From positions 1-64,000 of the forward strand of contig NZ_ATAY01000063.1 in the NCBI RefSeq assembly GCF_000421965.1: a stretch of DNA of 64,000 nt. The letters are read 5' to 3'. The translations under genes were made by a program, and so were the position numbers. The notes beneath the pieces are model-generated. The model did not search any database, was not told where the DNA came from, and worked only from the letters and a program-made list of their open reading frames with translations. Positions 26,158 through 34,094 of the stretch are shown in pieces. Source of the DNA: Ruminiclostridium papyrosolvens C7. GTDB lineage: Bacteria; Bacillota; Clostridia; Acetivibrionales; DSM-1351. Position 1 is the first letter of the stretch. Every line of letters begins with the position of its first letter.

Positions 26158-27210
26158 ATGAAAAAAATAACAACACTGTTTACAGCAATAATAATGACAT
26201 TAACCTTTTTACTGACAAGCTGTGGAACTGAACCTGCTGCACAAAATTCAATTTCAGCCTCTGATTCTAAAGAAACAACCACTTCTTACCCCCTCGTTGT
26301 TAAAAACTATACTAAGGCAGAAGGAGGTACTGAATGGCTGGAAAAAGATATAACATTTGAGAAGGCACCCGAAAGAATAGTAGCTACAACACGTACCGCT
26401 GCTGAGTTTTTAATTCATCTTGGTCTCACGGATAAAATTGTTGGTGTGGGCGGTGTTTTCGGTATACCTGATGAATCTGTATCAGAAGAATTCAATAAAC
26501 TTACCAACCTTGGAAAGTCATATATCAGCAAAGAGGTTGCAATGAGTGTAAACCCTGATTTTATTTTCGGAAGGGGCGGACTTTTTGACAATGCCGACTG
26601 GGGTGTGGGAACTGTTGACTCTTTGAATGAAATGGGTATAAATACATACGTAATGGAATCTTCCATAACCGGAGGCACGTTCGAGTCCATATACAAGGAC
26701 ATTGAAATGATAGGTAAAATTTTTGGTGTTCAGGAAAAGGCACAGGAATTTGCTGCTGAATTAAAAGCACGGCAGAAAACGGTACAGGATGCCCTTAAGG
26801 CTATAAAACAGGATAAAACCTTTGCATACATACACTCAAGCGAACCTGAAAGTTTATCCATTTATTCCGCCTACAATGAAACCTTCTTTAATGACATGTT
26901 CCGAATGCTTAAACTCCAGAATGTATTTGAAAAAGAACAAGGCGAAATCAGTGTTGAAGCCTTAATTGAGCAGAATCCCCATATCCTTGTGACATTGCAC
27001 TGGGACACTGAAGGAGAAGCTGCAACTCAAAAGGATGAAAATGCCACCATTAATAATATTATGACAAACCCAAAACTTGAAAGTTTGGATGCTGTTAAAA
27101 ATAAGCAGGTGTTTGTTGCCAACTACAACCATTTATTTGGCTATAGCTATCAGAGTCTGGACGGTTTGGAAAAACTTGCAAAAGAGCTTTACCCTGAGCT
27201 GTTCCAATAG
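26158..27210 (+). CDS. Iron/siderophore ABC substrate-binding lipoprotein
   Basis: 350 residues. A signal peptide ends in a lipobox LTSC with C22 as the lipidated residue. A periplasmic-binding class III body follows: PERIVATTRTAAEFLIHLGL, then a long backbone helix, then ALIEQNPHILVTLHW. It captures the chelate outside the cell and hands it to the permease. The ATG 26158 has AGGAG eight bases upstream and the signal peptide begins with MKKITTLF. Ligand cannot be named, but Fur control favours iron. Confidence 0.92.
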   Translation: MKKITTLFTAIIMTLTFLLTSCGTEPAAQNSISASDSKETTTSYPLVVKNYTKAEGGTEWLEKDITFEKAPERIVATTRTAAEFLIHLGLTDKIVGVGGVFGIPDESVSEEFNKLTNLGKSYISKEVAMSVNPDFIFGRGGLFDNADWGVGTVDSLNEMGINTYVMESSITGGTFESIYKDIEMIGKIFGVQEKAQEFAAELKARQKTVQDALKAIKQDKTFAYIHSSEPESLSIYSAYNETFFNDMFRMLKLQNVFEKEQGEISVEALIEQNPHILVTLHWDTEGEAATQKDENATINNIMTNPKLESLDAVKNKQVFVANYNHLFGYSYQSLDGLEKLAKELYPELFQ

Positions 27211-27219
27211 TAGTTCTTC

Positions 27220-27270
27220 AAAAATCCCCCTTTCCGAGTAGAACTTAAAACTCTACCGGGGGGGATTTTT
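27220..27270. terminator. Bidirectional terminator between importer operon and rfbB
   Basis: AAAAATCCCCC (27220-27230) pairs with GGGGGATTTTT (27260-27270), with an inner GTAGA/TCTAC stem. A and T tracts at both ends allow termination in both directions. Its right half overlaps the last codons of rfbB. Confidence 0.88.
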
Positions 27271-28266
27271 AAGGACTTTATCCAACCATTTTTTATTATC
27301 CAGATACCACTGTATGGTATTATCAAGTCCATTATGGAAATCAACCGATGGATTCCACCCCAATTTCTCCCGTATTTTTTTAGTACTGATACTGTAACAC
27401 AGGTCTGATGCCTTTCTGTCCTGTACATGCTGAATCATATCTTCCCGAACTTCACCTTTTATATAAGTTAAAATCTTATCTACCACAAATCGGTTATGAT
27501 ATTTTTTCTCTGTAGCTATATTGTAAACTTCGCCGGGTTCACCCTTATGTAAAACCAGGTCTATTGCCCTGCAATTGTCTTCAACATATATCCAGTCCCT
27601 CAGTTGCATACCATCACCATATACCGGAAGTTTGCGATTGTCCATGGTATTATGTATCATCACCGGAATCAGCTTCTCCGGGTATTGGTAAGGGCCGTAA
27701 TTGTTTGAGCTTCGAGTAATATTCACAGGAAAACTGTATGCATCCCAATAGCATTTTACATAGAATTCAGCAGCTGCCTTGCTGCAAGAATATGGATTAT
27801 GAGGGTTCAAAGGAGCTTCTTCGGAACAACATTCAGTACAGGAGCCATATACCTCATCTGTGGATATTTGCAAAAACCTGACCCCATCAATATATTCATT
27901 CTCCCTGATTTCCCATGCTTTCTTGGCAATATCCATCAAGTTTACGGTTCCCGTTATATTGGTTTCAATAAATTCCTTTGTGCTGGTCATGGAGCGGTCT
28001 ACATGGCTTTCTGCTGCAAAATTGACTACATAGTTAATTTTATGTCTATTAAATATCTCTTTTATTTTCTCATTATCACATATGTCATAGCAATAAAACT
28101 TATAGTTTGTTTCATTAATTAAGACTCCTGCTAAATTATCCGGGTTACCGGCATAAGTAAGCTTGTCTACATTTATTATAAAAATGTCTTTGTGGGTTTT
28201 TAACATATATCTTATAAAATTAGAACCTATAAATCCCGCTCCGCCAGTTATTAAATAAGTTTTCAT
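27253..28266 (-). CDS. rfbB: dTDP-glucose 4,6-dehydratase-like SDR
   Basis: 337 residues. The NAD-binding GGAGFIGSNFIRY is at the N-terminus, STDEVYGSC carries the catalytic Asp-Glu region and YSCSKAAAE the YxxxK motif. These and RSSNNYGPYQYPEK are hallmarks of RfbB/RmlB. It turns dTDP-glucose into the 4-keto-6-deoxy sugar for surface glycans. It stands alone here without rfbA, rfbC or rfbD. AAGGAG precedes the ATG. A related UDP-sugar dehydratase cannot be excluded. Confidence 0.9.
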   Translation of the reverse strand: MKTYLITGGAGFIGSNFIRYMLKTHKDIFIINVDKLTYAGNPDNLAGVLINETNYKFYCYDICDNEKIKEIFNRHKINYVVNFAAESHVDRSMTSTKEFIETNITGTVNLMDIAKKAWEIRENEYIDGVRFLQISTDEVYGSCTECCSEEAPLNPHNPYSCSKAAAEFYVKCYWDAYSFPVNITRSSNNYGPYQYPEKLIPVMIHNTMDNRKLPVYGDGMQLRDWIYVEDNCRAIDLVLHKGEPGEVYNIATEKKYHNRFVVDKILTYIKGEVREDMIQHVQDRKASDLCYSISTKKIREKLGWNPSVDFHNGLDNTIQWYLDNKKWLDKVLKNPPR

Positions 28267-28720
28267 ACTAAATTCTCCTTTTACAATTATAATTTAGCAT
28301 AAAGGTCTTTATATAGAAAGCAGATATTCATTATTCAACAGAAAAGCAACGAATATATTAGTTGTATATATTATTTTTTTATCTGCTCCGGGAATTTGTA
28401 AAACGGTGATAGTGAAATGCACCAAAAATGTTAGGCAAAATACCATTGGGGAGTACAGATGAAAATATACCTAATCAGTGATTCTTCTATTACATTTTGA
28501 GTAAGGTTAGTCAAAGAACATGGAAACTAAATTTTATACAAAAAGCAACAAAATCATAAAAAATACTCCTCTATGGTTAATACTTAATTTTTTAACCATA
28601 AAAGAGTATTTCCTACGTAGCTTTTACAACTATTTGCATTTTTTGTTTGCGTTGTCATGCTCTGTATATCGCATAAAGGTTAGACCGCACCGGATTCTCT
28701 CCCTTTACGTCCGGATATAT
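28267..28720. other. Intergenic region without a recognised gene
   Basis: Contains the terminator described at 28560-28611 and a short, more GC-rich stretch (28680-28720) with a CCGGA/TCCGG hairpin just beyond the small-gene operon. The open frame on the plus strand at 28520-28732 has no ribosome site or recognisable content. Nothing else seen. Confidence 0.5.
28560..28611 (-). terminator. Terminator-like hairpin after the small-gene cluster
   Basis: A stem of about 20 bp with a few mismatches (AAATACTC/GAGTATTT and GGTTAA/TTAACC) and an 11-base loop. A T-rich tail follows on the minus strand. It lies 110 bases beyond the last small gene. Confidence 0.65.
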
Positions 28721-28993
28721 TTATCTTTTTAGAATACCCAACACGTTTATACCCGATTTAACTTCAATTGTGTCAAAGCAATGTCCGTCAATATGTATTT
28801 TACCATTTTTGTCAATGCTAATGTCTATATCCAGGTCATCCATATTAACCTTTTCCAAAACATATGGTGATACAAATATAAACAAAGAATTAATCTGTAC
28901 CGGAGATACGTTGTCAGTACCAACCAAATTAGCTTGATTGGAGGCGTTTATTAGAAAATTATAGGATTTTTTTTGGCTTTCAGAAACTTCCAC
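28721..28993 (-). CDS. Small protein of unknown function, Asn-rich motif plus Ile-Asp-Gly motif
   Basis: 90 residues, GTG start with AGGGAGG about seven bases upstream. No family recognised with confidence. It has LINASNQANL near the start, like LLNLSNQANY in the next gene upstream, then a hydrophobic stretch FIFVSPYVLEK. DISIDKNGKIHIDGHCFD matches a motif shared by two other genes of this group. No signal peptide. Last gene of the small-gene operon. Confidence 0.7.
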   Translation of the reverse strand: MEVSESQKKSYNFLINASNQANLVGTDNVSPVQINSLFIFVSPYVLEKVNMDDLDIDISIDKNGKIHIDGHCFDTIEVKSGINVLGILKR

Positions 28994-29005
28994 CTGAGTC
29001 CCTCC

Positions 29006-29287
29006 CTATTCATCACTATCTGTTATTTTTTTATCTGAATAAATACATATATTATCTATATCTATATCATTATTATTTTCTTCGTCAATATTAACAATCT
29101 CAATTTCACCTGACTTACTAATACTTATTGACAAAGGGATATCTTTAGAATTGTCATTACCTTTCTCAAGGTACTCTCTACCCATTATTATTATAAAATT
29201 AAATTGTGACAGGTGAGATTTGAATGCCTTAGTATAATTCGCTTGGTTCGAAAGGTTAAGTAGTGTTGAAACCTTTTTATCGCTCAT
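29006..29287 (-). CDS. Small protein of unknown function, paralogue-like to 28721-28993
   Basis: About 93 residues. Start at ATG 29287 (AAGGTG six bases upstream). A GTG at 29296 is possible. LLNLSNQANYTKAF, hydrophobic FNFIIIMGREYLEK and SISISKSGEIEIVN parallel the three landmarks of the downstream gene, so the two are probably distant duplicates. The tail is very acidic and Asn-rich. Function unknown. Confidence 0.68.
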   Translation of the reverse strand: MSDKKVSTLLNLSNQANYTKAFKSHLSQFNFIIIMGREYLEKGNDNSKDIPLSISISKSGEIEIVNIDEENNNDIDIDNICIYSDKKITDSDE

Positions 29288-29297
29288 CTGCTTCACC

Positions 29298-29567
29298 TTA
29301 ACCTTTCATTTTGAATTCTTTAATTAATTCATCGAATTTCTCAGTTCTTTCTTTTTTTGATAGAGTGTTGTCACAACGTAATTGGTACATTTGCTCTATC
29401 AGTTCAAAATGGCCTTTTTTTTTATCATCTTTATTTAGTTGAATATTGAAGCTCCTGGTACTTATACATGCAGAATCAGTAGTAAATTTAATCCCATTTT
29501 TATCTGGTTCGTCATTTTGAATGGAATCGCTGCTATCATACAATGTATCTTCTTGTCCTTCAAACAT
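29298..29567 (-). CDS. Small charged protein of unknown function
   Basis: 89 residues with AGGGAGG ahead of the ATG. The N-terminal half is acidic and serine-rich. The C-terminal half (KKGHFELIEQMYQLRCDNTLSKKER...) is predicted helical and strongly charged. It lacks the Asn-rich and Ile-Gly motifs of its neighbours. No domain recognised. It ends a few bases from the next gene, so it is in the same transcript. Confidence 0.65.
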   Translation of the reverse strand: MFEGQEDTLYDSSDSIQNDEPDKNGIKFTTDSACISTRSFNIQLNKDDKKKGHFELIEQMYQLRCDNTLSKKERTEKFDELIKEFKMKG

Positions 29568-29591
29568 ATGTTTAACCTCCCTTTATACTAT

Positions 29592-29897
29592 CTAGAATTT
29601 CACAGCAGTTGTCTGACTCTTGTTGGGCGTGTGAACATCTGTTAATACAACTGTTTCTCCTTTAGCTGCCTTCTTGCTTGCATCAATCATTCTTTGAGTA
29701 TCTTCTCCCTTATTAACAACATTGTGTTTTTCCGCACTAATATAGACCCCTTTGAATTTATCCTGATTCTGTTCATCATATAACTCACCGTCTATATATA
29801 TTTCACCGCTTTTGCTTATCTGAATTTTGGAAGGTTTTCCGTTTATCCTTTTCTTTAATGTTATTGCAATCCTATCGTTATTTTGGTTCATTTTCAT
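29592..29897 (-). CDS. Small protein of unknown function with shared beta-motif
   Basis: About 101 residues. Several starts are possible because the 5' end overlaps the upstream gene (stop at 29878). ATG 29897 has GAGG six bases upstream. The segment KIQISKSGEIYIDGELYDE matches the motif seen in two downstream genes. A C-terminal MIDASKKAAKGETVVLTDV resembles the Asn/Ala helix of the others. Function unknown. Confidence 0.65.
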   Translation of the reverse strand: MKMNQNNDRIAITLKKRINGKPSKIQISKSGEIYIDGELYDEQNQDKFKGVYISAEKHNVVNKGEDTQRMIDASKKAAKGETVVLTDVHTPNKSQTTAVKF

Positions 29898-30081
29898 CAC
29901 CATCCTCAAATATCTTATTGTCATTTGTTTTTATTGACAAATGAGACTGAGTAATTACAGAATTCGCAGATAGAGTCATATTTGATTGGTGATTTACGTT
30001 TAATTGATCTACCTCATTAGCTCTCATATCAACTTCAGCCTGTTTTTTCATATTAATTGGATTACTATCTACATCATTCAT
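29878..30081 (-). CDS. Small protein of unknown function with Asn/Gln-rich helix
   Basis: 67 residues. The centre, VDQLNVNHQSNMTLSANSVI, is like the VNQKNLSLNANVTL core of the two very short proteins upstream. Polar ends, no membrane segment, no cysteine. It overlaps the next gene by about 20 bases, which suggests translational coupling. A weak similarity in style to RebB (R-body, killing trait) helices is noted but not enough for a call. Confidence 0.6.
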   Translation of the reverse strand: MNDVDSNPINMKKQAEVDMRANEVDQLNVNHQSNMTLSANSVITQSHLSIKTNDNKIFEDGDENEPK

Positions 30082-30282
30082 AATGTATGCATGCTCCTAT
30101 ATGAATTTTCTCTATATCCATATTTATGATTATTAAGTGTCAAAAGTTCTTATATGATTGAAATACTTTTAATAAAATACCAAAGAGAAAATATTCTCCT
30201 AATAACTAAGAGAGTTTTCTCCTTGGATTTTTTTAAAATATTAAGATATTAAACTATTAAATTATTAAAATTCAATAATTAT

Positions 30283-30426
30283 TTAGTCCTCTTCCTCAGC
30301 TTCAGCTACTGCTATCTGGAATTCTTCCACTTCCTGTTCTACTTCAAGATAAGAGCTTAAGGTAACGTTTGCATTTAAGCTCAAATTTTTCTGGTTTACT
30401 GCTGCTGCTTTAAATAGATCTCCCAT
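30283..30426 (-). CDS. Very small acidic protein, paralogue B
   Basis: 47 residues, start ATG with AAAGGAG eight bases upstream. It opens MGDLFKAAAVNQKN, continues LSLNANVTL, and ends in an acidic tail FQIAVAEAEEED. Core and tail are nearly identical to paralogue A (30717-30884), which makes both genes credible despite their size. It has no cysteine. Function unknown. The strict conservation of core and tail with a variable middle would suit a filament subunit, a secreted peptide or a precursor peptide. Confidence 0.7.
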   Translation of the reverse strand: MGDLFKAAAVNQKNLSLNANVTLSSYLEVEQEVEEFQIAVAEAEEED

Positions 30427-30461
30427 AATTAATACGCTCCTTTATTTTTTTATATATTTAC

Positions 30462-30677
30462 TCAAGATTTACTAGCTAAAAATGTTTTGAATTTCTCAAG
30501 CTTTGTTACTTCTTCACTGGAATTCTTAACGTTGTAAAACCTTTCTACAGTGCTCATAGTATCAGATTTTACTTCAGGCTCCTCAAAATCAATGGAAACT
30601 TTTTTGTATGAGAAACTATATGGGTCAATTTTTTTAGAATTTATGGTCAGACCATCTTTACCATATCCAACTTTCAA
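30462..30677 (-). CDS. Small protein of unknown function between the two paralogues
   Basis: 71 residues, TTG start with a very strong GAGAGGAGG nine bases upstream. It begins KVGYGKDGLTINSKKIDPYSFSYKK and ends in a charged helix EEVTKLEKFKTFLASKS. No known domain. The TINSKKID stretch may be another version of the short beta-motif of the downstream genes. Confidence 0.65.
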   Translation of the reverse strand: MKVGYGKDGLTINSKKIDPYSFSYKKVSIDFEEPEVKSDTMSTVERFYNVKNSSEEVTKLEKFKTFLASKS

Positions 30678-30716
30678 TTGATTCTACCTCCTCTCTTTAT
30701 AGTTTCCTTGTAGCAT

Positions 30717-30884
30717 CTAGCAGTCCTCTTCCTCAGCTTCAGCTACTGCCAACTGGAATTCTCTCACTTCCTGCTCTACGCAAATATAAGCATTTAACGT
30801 TACGTTGGCATTCAGGCTCAAGTTTTTCTGGTTAACTGCTTGAGCTACAAAGGCATCACCAGTTACAGTGTTTGGTTTTGACAT
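30717..30884 (-). CDS. Very small acidic protein, paralogue A
   Basis: 55 residues. The ATG at 30884 follows AAAGGAGTG by a proper distance. A longer in-frame extension upstream to 30974 lacks such a site and is rejected. The core AVNQKNLSLNANVTL and tail FQLAVAEAEEEDC match paralogue B, with two cysteines added (in AYICVEQ and at the C-terminus). First gene of the small-gene operon. Confidence 0.7.
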   Translation of the reverse strand: MSKPNTVTGDAFVAQAVNQKNLSLNANVTLNAYICVEQEVREFQLAVAEAEEEDC

Positions 30885-31182
30885 GATTTTCACTCCTTTC
30901 AGTCCTATATTAAAATCGCAATAAGGAACTTCCGAATATGCAGGCAAAAGAACCTTTTTTATCTCCATCAGCATAGTACCGCATAAATCAAAAGATATTG
31001 CTTTTTAATATATAATATGTAAAATATTCGAAAGTTGTTACTTATGTTAACCATATCATTAGAAAGTATTTTGTATTGTAAAATGATAAAAAAGTTTATA
31101 GAGTTACCACGCTTTCTTTCATAGTTTCTTTGGTACTCACTGGATGAATCAAATACTATAATATTGATTTATAACACACAAC
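30885..31182. other. Upstream region of the small-gene operon
   Basis: AT-rich, no ORF of note. On the minus strand TTAACA followed after 17 bases by ATATTT (around 31030-31055) is a possible but weak promoter. No riboswitch or dyad recognised. Confidence 0.35.
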
Positions 31183-31228
31183 AAAAAACCATGTATAAGG
31201 TGATTACCCCTATATACATGGTTTTTTT
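31183..31228 (-). terminator. Terminator of the TrpA-like gene
   Basis: A perfect 15-bp stem (AAAAAACCATGTATA against TATACATGGTTTTTT) with an added AGG/CCT inner pair. T tract on the minus strand. It lies 14 bases past the TrpA-like stop and may also act from the other side. Confidence 0.85.
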
Positions 31229-31241
31229 AATTTACATTTGT

Positions 31242-31964
31242 TTATTCGTTGCAGGTTTTTTTAAATAAAGCAATTGTATCTTTCATTTTTGGTATATCCG
31301 TATGAAGCTTCAGAACTGTACTTCCTACAAAGACTCCATCAGCTCCTGCTTCTTTCGCCATTTTTATGTCTTCAGGTGCGTATATGCCTACACCGCAGTA
31401 TATCTCCCTTTTTATTCCAAGACTCTTCAAATGGTCTATACAATCCTTCAGGGTTGGGAATTTAGGATTAACATTGTTGGTAGTCGGCTTGGCCTGCATG
31501 TAAACAAATCCGTTGGATTCTACTGCTGCCTGAATTTCATTTTCATCCATGTGGAATTGAACGTAGCATGAAATCTTTATTCCGTTGGCAATAAGCTTGC
31601 TTTTAACTTCCTGATTGTCTTTTCCTACATATATGAGGTCCTTCATGTTGTTATCAACACAGAATTTAATAAAACGGTCTACACCAATCTCAAGAATTGT
31701 ATTTTCATAGGACAACAATATAAATTTAGTATTGGGATGACTGTTTTTTATCTCTACAATTCCATCCATATATTTGTCGTAATCATTGCAGGCTGTAAGA
31801 GCCTCTTTCATCCTATTTGCTATATATTCCCCTTCAAGGTACGGGTCAGAGGAAGGAAAATCCACTTCAATTATATCACAGCCTGCGTCAATATAGTCCT
31901 TAGCCATTGTTATACTGGACTCTATTGTTGGGTATCCGTTGGATAAATAACATATTAGTTTCAC
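31242..31964 (-). CDS. TrpA-like TIM-barrel protein
   Basis: 240 residues, clearly of the tryptophan synthase alpha fold: CYLSNGYPTIESS opening, IIEVDFPSSDPYLEG, then GVGIYAPEDIKMAKEAGADGVFVGS at the phosphate site. Of the two catalytic acids of TrpA (Glu49 and Asp60), the first is present (E33) and the second is Glu (E44). It is short for TrpA (about 268) and no trpB or other trp gene is nearby. It may be a lyase for another phosphorylated substrate. GTG start with GGAGG upstream. Neighbouring genes are nucleoside-related. Confidence 0.8.
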   Translation of the reverse strand: MKLICYLSNGYPTIESSITMAKDYIDAGCDIIEVDFPSSDPYLEGEYIANRMKEALTACNDYDKYMDGIVEIKNSHPNTKFILLSYENTILEIGVDRFIKFCVDNNMKDLIYVGKDNQEVKSKLIANGIKISCYVQFHMDENEIQAAVESNGFVYMQAKPTTNNVNPKFPTLKDCIDHLKSLGIKREIYCGVGIYAPEDIKMAKEAGADGVFVGSTVLKLHTDIPKMKDTIALFKKTCNE

Positions 31965-32009
31965 ATTAAGCCTCCATAAGCCTTACGGCATAATCATTTT
32001 TTACTCTTG

Positions 32010-32116
32010 TTTCCCGGTGGTACTTACTTATTAAGTTTAGAGTATATTAATTAGTTTACATAAAATTCTTTAATGAGCTGCAAATTCACCAGAATAATTT
32101 CATACCAACCGGGAAA
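32010..32116. repeat. Long-range inverted repeat ahead of the TrpA-like gene
   Basis: TTTCCCGGTGGTA (32010-32022) is complementary to TACCAACCGGGAAA (32103-32116) with one bulged base, 80 bases apart. It lies between the alcohol dehydrogenase stop and the TrpA-like start. It could form a leader structure, or be two copies of an operator. It lacks an adjacent T tract. Confidence 0.4.
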
Positions 32117-32129
32117 TTCGAGTTGTTTT

Positions 32130-33281
32130 TTAATCTCTATATACTTTAATAAATAGTTCCTTAAGTTGTTCTATTGAAGGAATAACAGGATTAGTTTTAG
32201 TACATCCATCCTTTAGGGCCATTTCAGCCATTGCATCCAACTCATCTCTATATTTCTTTTCATCAGGTATCAGTTCTGCAAAATGACTTGGAATTCCGAT
32301 GGATTTATTCAGCTCCCGGACAACATTTACTAAATTTTCTGCTCCCAACTCTTTTGCCAATTCATCATAGGAATTCTTTGCATCAGCATTATCTGAATTA
32401 AATTCCATTACATAAGGCAGTAACACCGCATCAGCAAGTCCGTGTGAAATTCCGAATAAGCTTCCCAACGTATGTGCCATAGAATGAACTATTCCCAGTG
32501 AAACATTGGTAAACGCCATTCCTGCAGCCATGGAGGCATTAATCATAATTTCTCTGAACCCGATATCATTTCCTTGGCTGCACGTCTTTGGAAGATTCAG
32601 AATAATATCCTTTGCTGCATTTTTTGCAAATATATTGCTAATATAATTAGCTCTGTTTGAAACAAGTGCTTCAAGTGCATGAGTCAATGCATCCATACCT
32701 GTTTCAGCCGTAATTTTTGCAGGCATCGTAACAGTAACCTCAGGGTCGCATATTGCGATATCTGGCATCATTTCCATATTTCCTACTCCATATTTTATAT
32801 GGGTTTCGTCATCTGTTATTACCACAGAACGGCTGACTTCGCTGGCTGTCCCGCTGGTTGAAGGTATGCATACCAGAATAGCCTTGTTCCTTAGCTTTGG
32901 TACTGTATTTGGGGGTACAATGTCGTTGAGTGTTTTCAGCTCAGGGTGTTCATAATATACCCACATTGCTTTTGCCGCATCCATTGCAGAGCCGCCGCCC
33001 AGTCCTACAACTATATCGGGCTGGAACTGTTTCATTACTTCGGCACCATTGTAGACCGTACTGAATAGCGGATCAGGCTCAACACCTTCAAATACCCGAC
33101 TTTCTATTCCGGCTTCTTTTAAGTAATCTGTTGTTTTTTGCAGAATTCCGCTTTTTTTCATGCTTGAGCCGCCGGTTACAATTACCGCCCTCTTCCCAGT
33201 CAGAGTCTTGAGGTGTGCAAGTGAACCCGCACCGAACATCAGTTGGCTTCCGGCAAGTTTCATTGGTCTCATCATATACAT
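32130..33281 (-). CDS. Iron-dependent alcohol dehydrogenase
   Basis: 383 residues, group III Fe-ADH. GLGGGSAMDAAKAMW binds NAD, and the metal ligands are expected in the region HALEALVSNRAN...GIVHSMAHTLG..GISHGLADAVLLP. It reduces an aldehyde or oxidises an alcohol. It is the last gene of the nucleoside operon, 24 bases after the BtpA-like gene, so it may dispose of an aldehyde arising from sugar cleavage. AAGGA precedes the ATG. Confidence 0.92.
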   Translation of the reverse strand: MYMMRPMKLAGSQLMFGAGSLAHLKTLTGKRAVIVTGGSSMKKSGILQKTTDYLKEAGIESRVFEGVEPDPLFSTVYNGAEVMKQFQPDIVVGLGGGSAMDAAKAMWVYYEHPELKTLNDIVPPNTVPKLRNKAILVCIPSTSGTASEVSRSVVITDDETHIKYGVGNMEMMPDIAICDPEVTVTMPAKITAETGMDALTHALEALVSNRANYISNIFAKNAAKDIILNLPKTCSQGNDIGFREIMINASMAAGMAFTNVSLGIVHSMAHTLGSLFGISHGLADAVLLPYVMEFNSDNADAKNSYDELAKELGAENLVNVVRELNKSIGIPSHFAELIPDEKKYRDELDAMAEMALKDGCTKTNPVIPSIEQLKELFIKVYRD

Positions 33282-33305
33282 TCAGTCCTTTATTTTTAAT
33301 TTACA

Positions 33306-34094
33306 CTATACATTCAATGCATTAATTAACTCTGTGCAAAGTTCCAGAGACACTGGATTTTTTATATTTCCGCCCTCTTTCAGACTGGAACCGACTATGG
33401 CACCGTCTGCAATGCCAAGCTGCTCTTTTATATTGCCGGTTTTAACGCCGCTTCCGGCAATTACGGGTATATTGGTTACTTTCTTTACTCTCTTTATGAT
33501 ATCAATTGGAGTCTCAACCCCTATGTGAGTACCTGTTACGATAATTGCATCTGCTCCGCATGCTTCCGCAGCCCTTGCAGAATCCTCAATACTTACATGT
33601 GTAAGTACCATATGTGTGTGCTTTACCTGAATATCTGCAAGAATTTTCACATTTTCAGCGTCAAGATTCTTTCTGAATATCATGGCTTCTCTGGCACAAG
33701 GCTGTATAATTCCTCCGAAAAATTCTACTGTATCTACAAACACAGGGATTCTGACAAAATCAGCTCCAATTGCCTTTGCTATAGAAAATGCGGATTTGTA
33801 ATCGTTCATTGCCGCATCAATACCGATTGGAATATTGACATTTTGAGCAACGACAGCACTTATAGCAGCAAGAGCACATGACTGTTCAATGTCAAGATTT
33901 ACTCCAAACACATTGTCGCCCATATTTTCAATGATAATGGCATCCATTCCTGCCTTTTCAAGTGTTATTGCATCCCTTACAGCCTGGTCGGTTATTTTTT
34001 TCATATCACCGCAAAAGTCTGGTGTTCCGGGCAGTGCAAGACAATGTACCATTCCTATTACAAGAGCTTTTTCTTTAAATTCTAATCCCTTCAT
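33306..34094 (-). CDS. BtpA/SgcQ-family TIM-barrel protein
   Basis: 262 residues. MVHCLALPGTP at the start and IPVIAGSGVKTGNIKEQLGIADGAIVGSSLK near the end are typical of the BtpA/SgcQ family, a phosphate-binding TIM barrel whose reaction is not settled. Its ATG overlaps the stop of the phosphorylase gene by four bases. Together they suggest it handles a phosphosugar or nucleobase intermediate after nucleoside cleavage, which is inference. Confidence 0.82.
   Translation of the reverse strand: MKGLEFKEKALVIGMVHCLALPGTPDFCGDMKKITDQAVRDAITLEKAGMDAIIIENMGDNVFGVNLDIEQSCALAAISAVVAQNVNIPIGIDAAMNDYKSAFSIAKAIGADFVRIPVFVDTVEFFGGIIQPCAREAMIFRKNLDAENVKILADIQVKHTHMVLTHVSIEDSARAAEACGADAIIVTGTHIGVETPIDIIKRVKKVTNIPVIAGSGVKTGNIKEQLGIADGAIVGSSLKEGGNIKNPVSLELCTELINALNV

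Noticed and set aside
28520-28732. 70-codon open frame on the plus strand
   Set aside because: No ribosome site, AT-driven composition, overlaps the terminator of the small-gene operon.
30885-30974. Longer form of paralogue A starting at 30974
   Set aside because: The internal ATG 30884 has a strong AAAGGAGTG. The extension has none and is absent from paralogue B.
31242-31964. Genuine tryptophan synthase alpha subunit
   Set aside because: No trpB or other trp genes, second catalytic Asp replaced, and short length. Called TrpA-like only.
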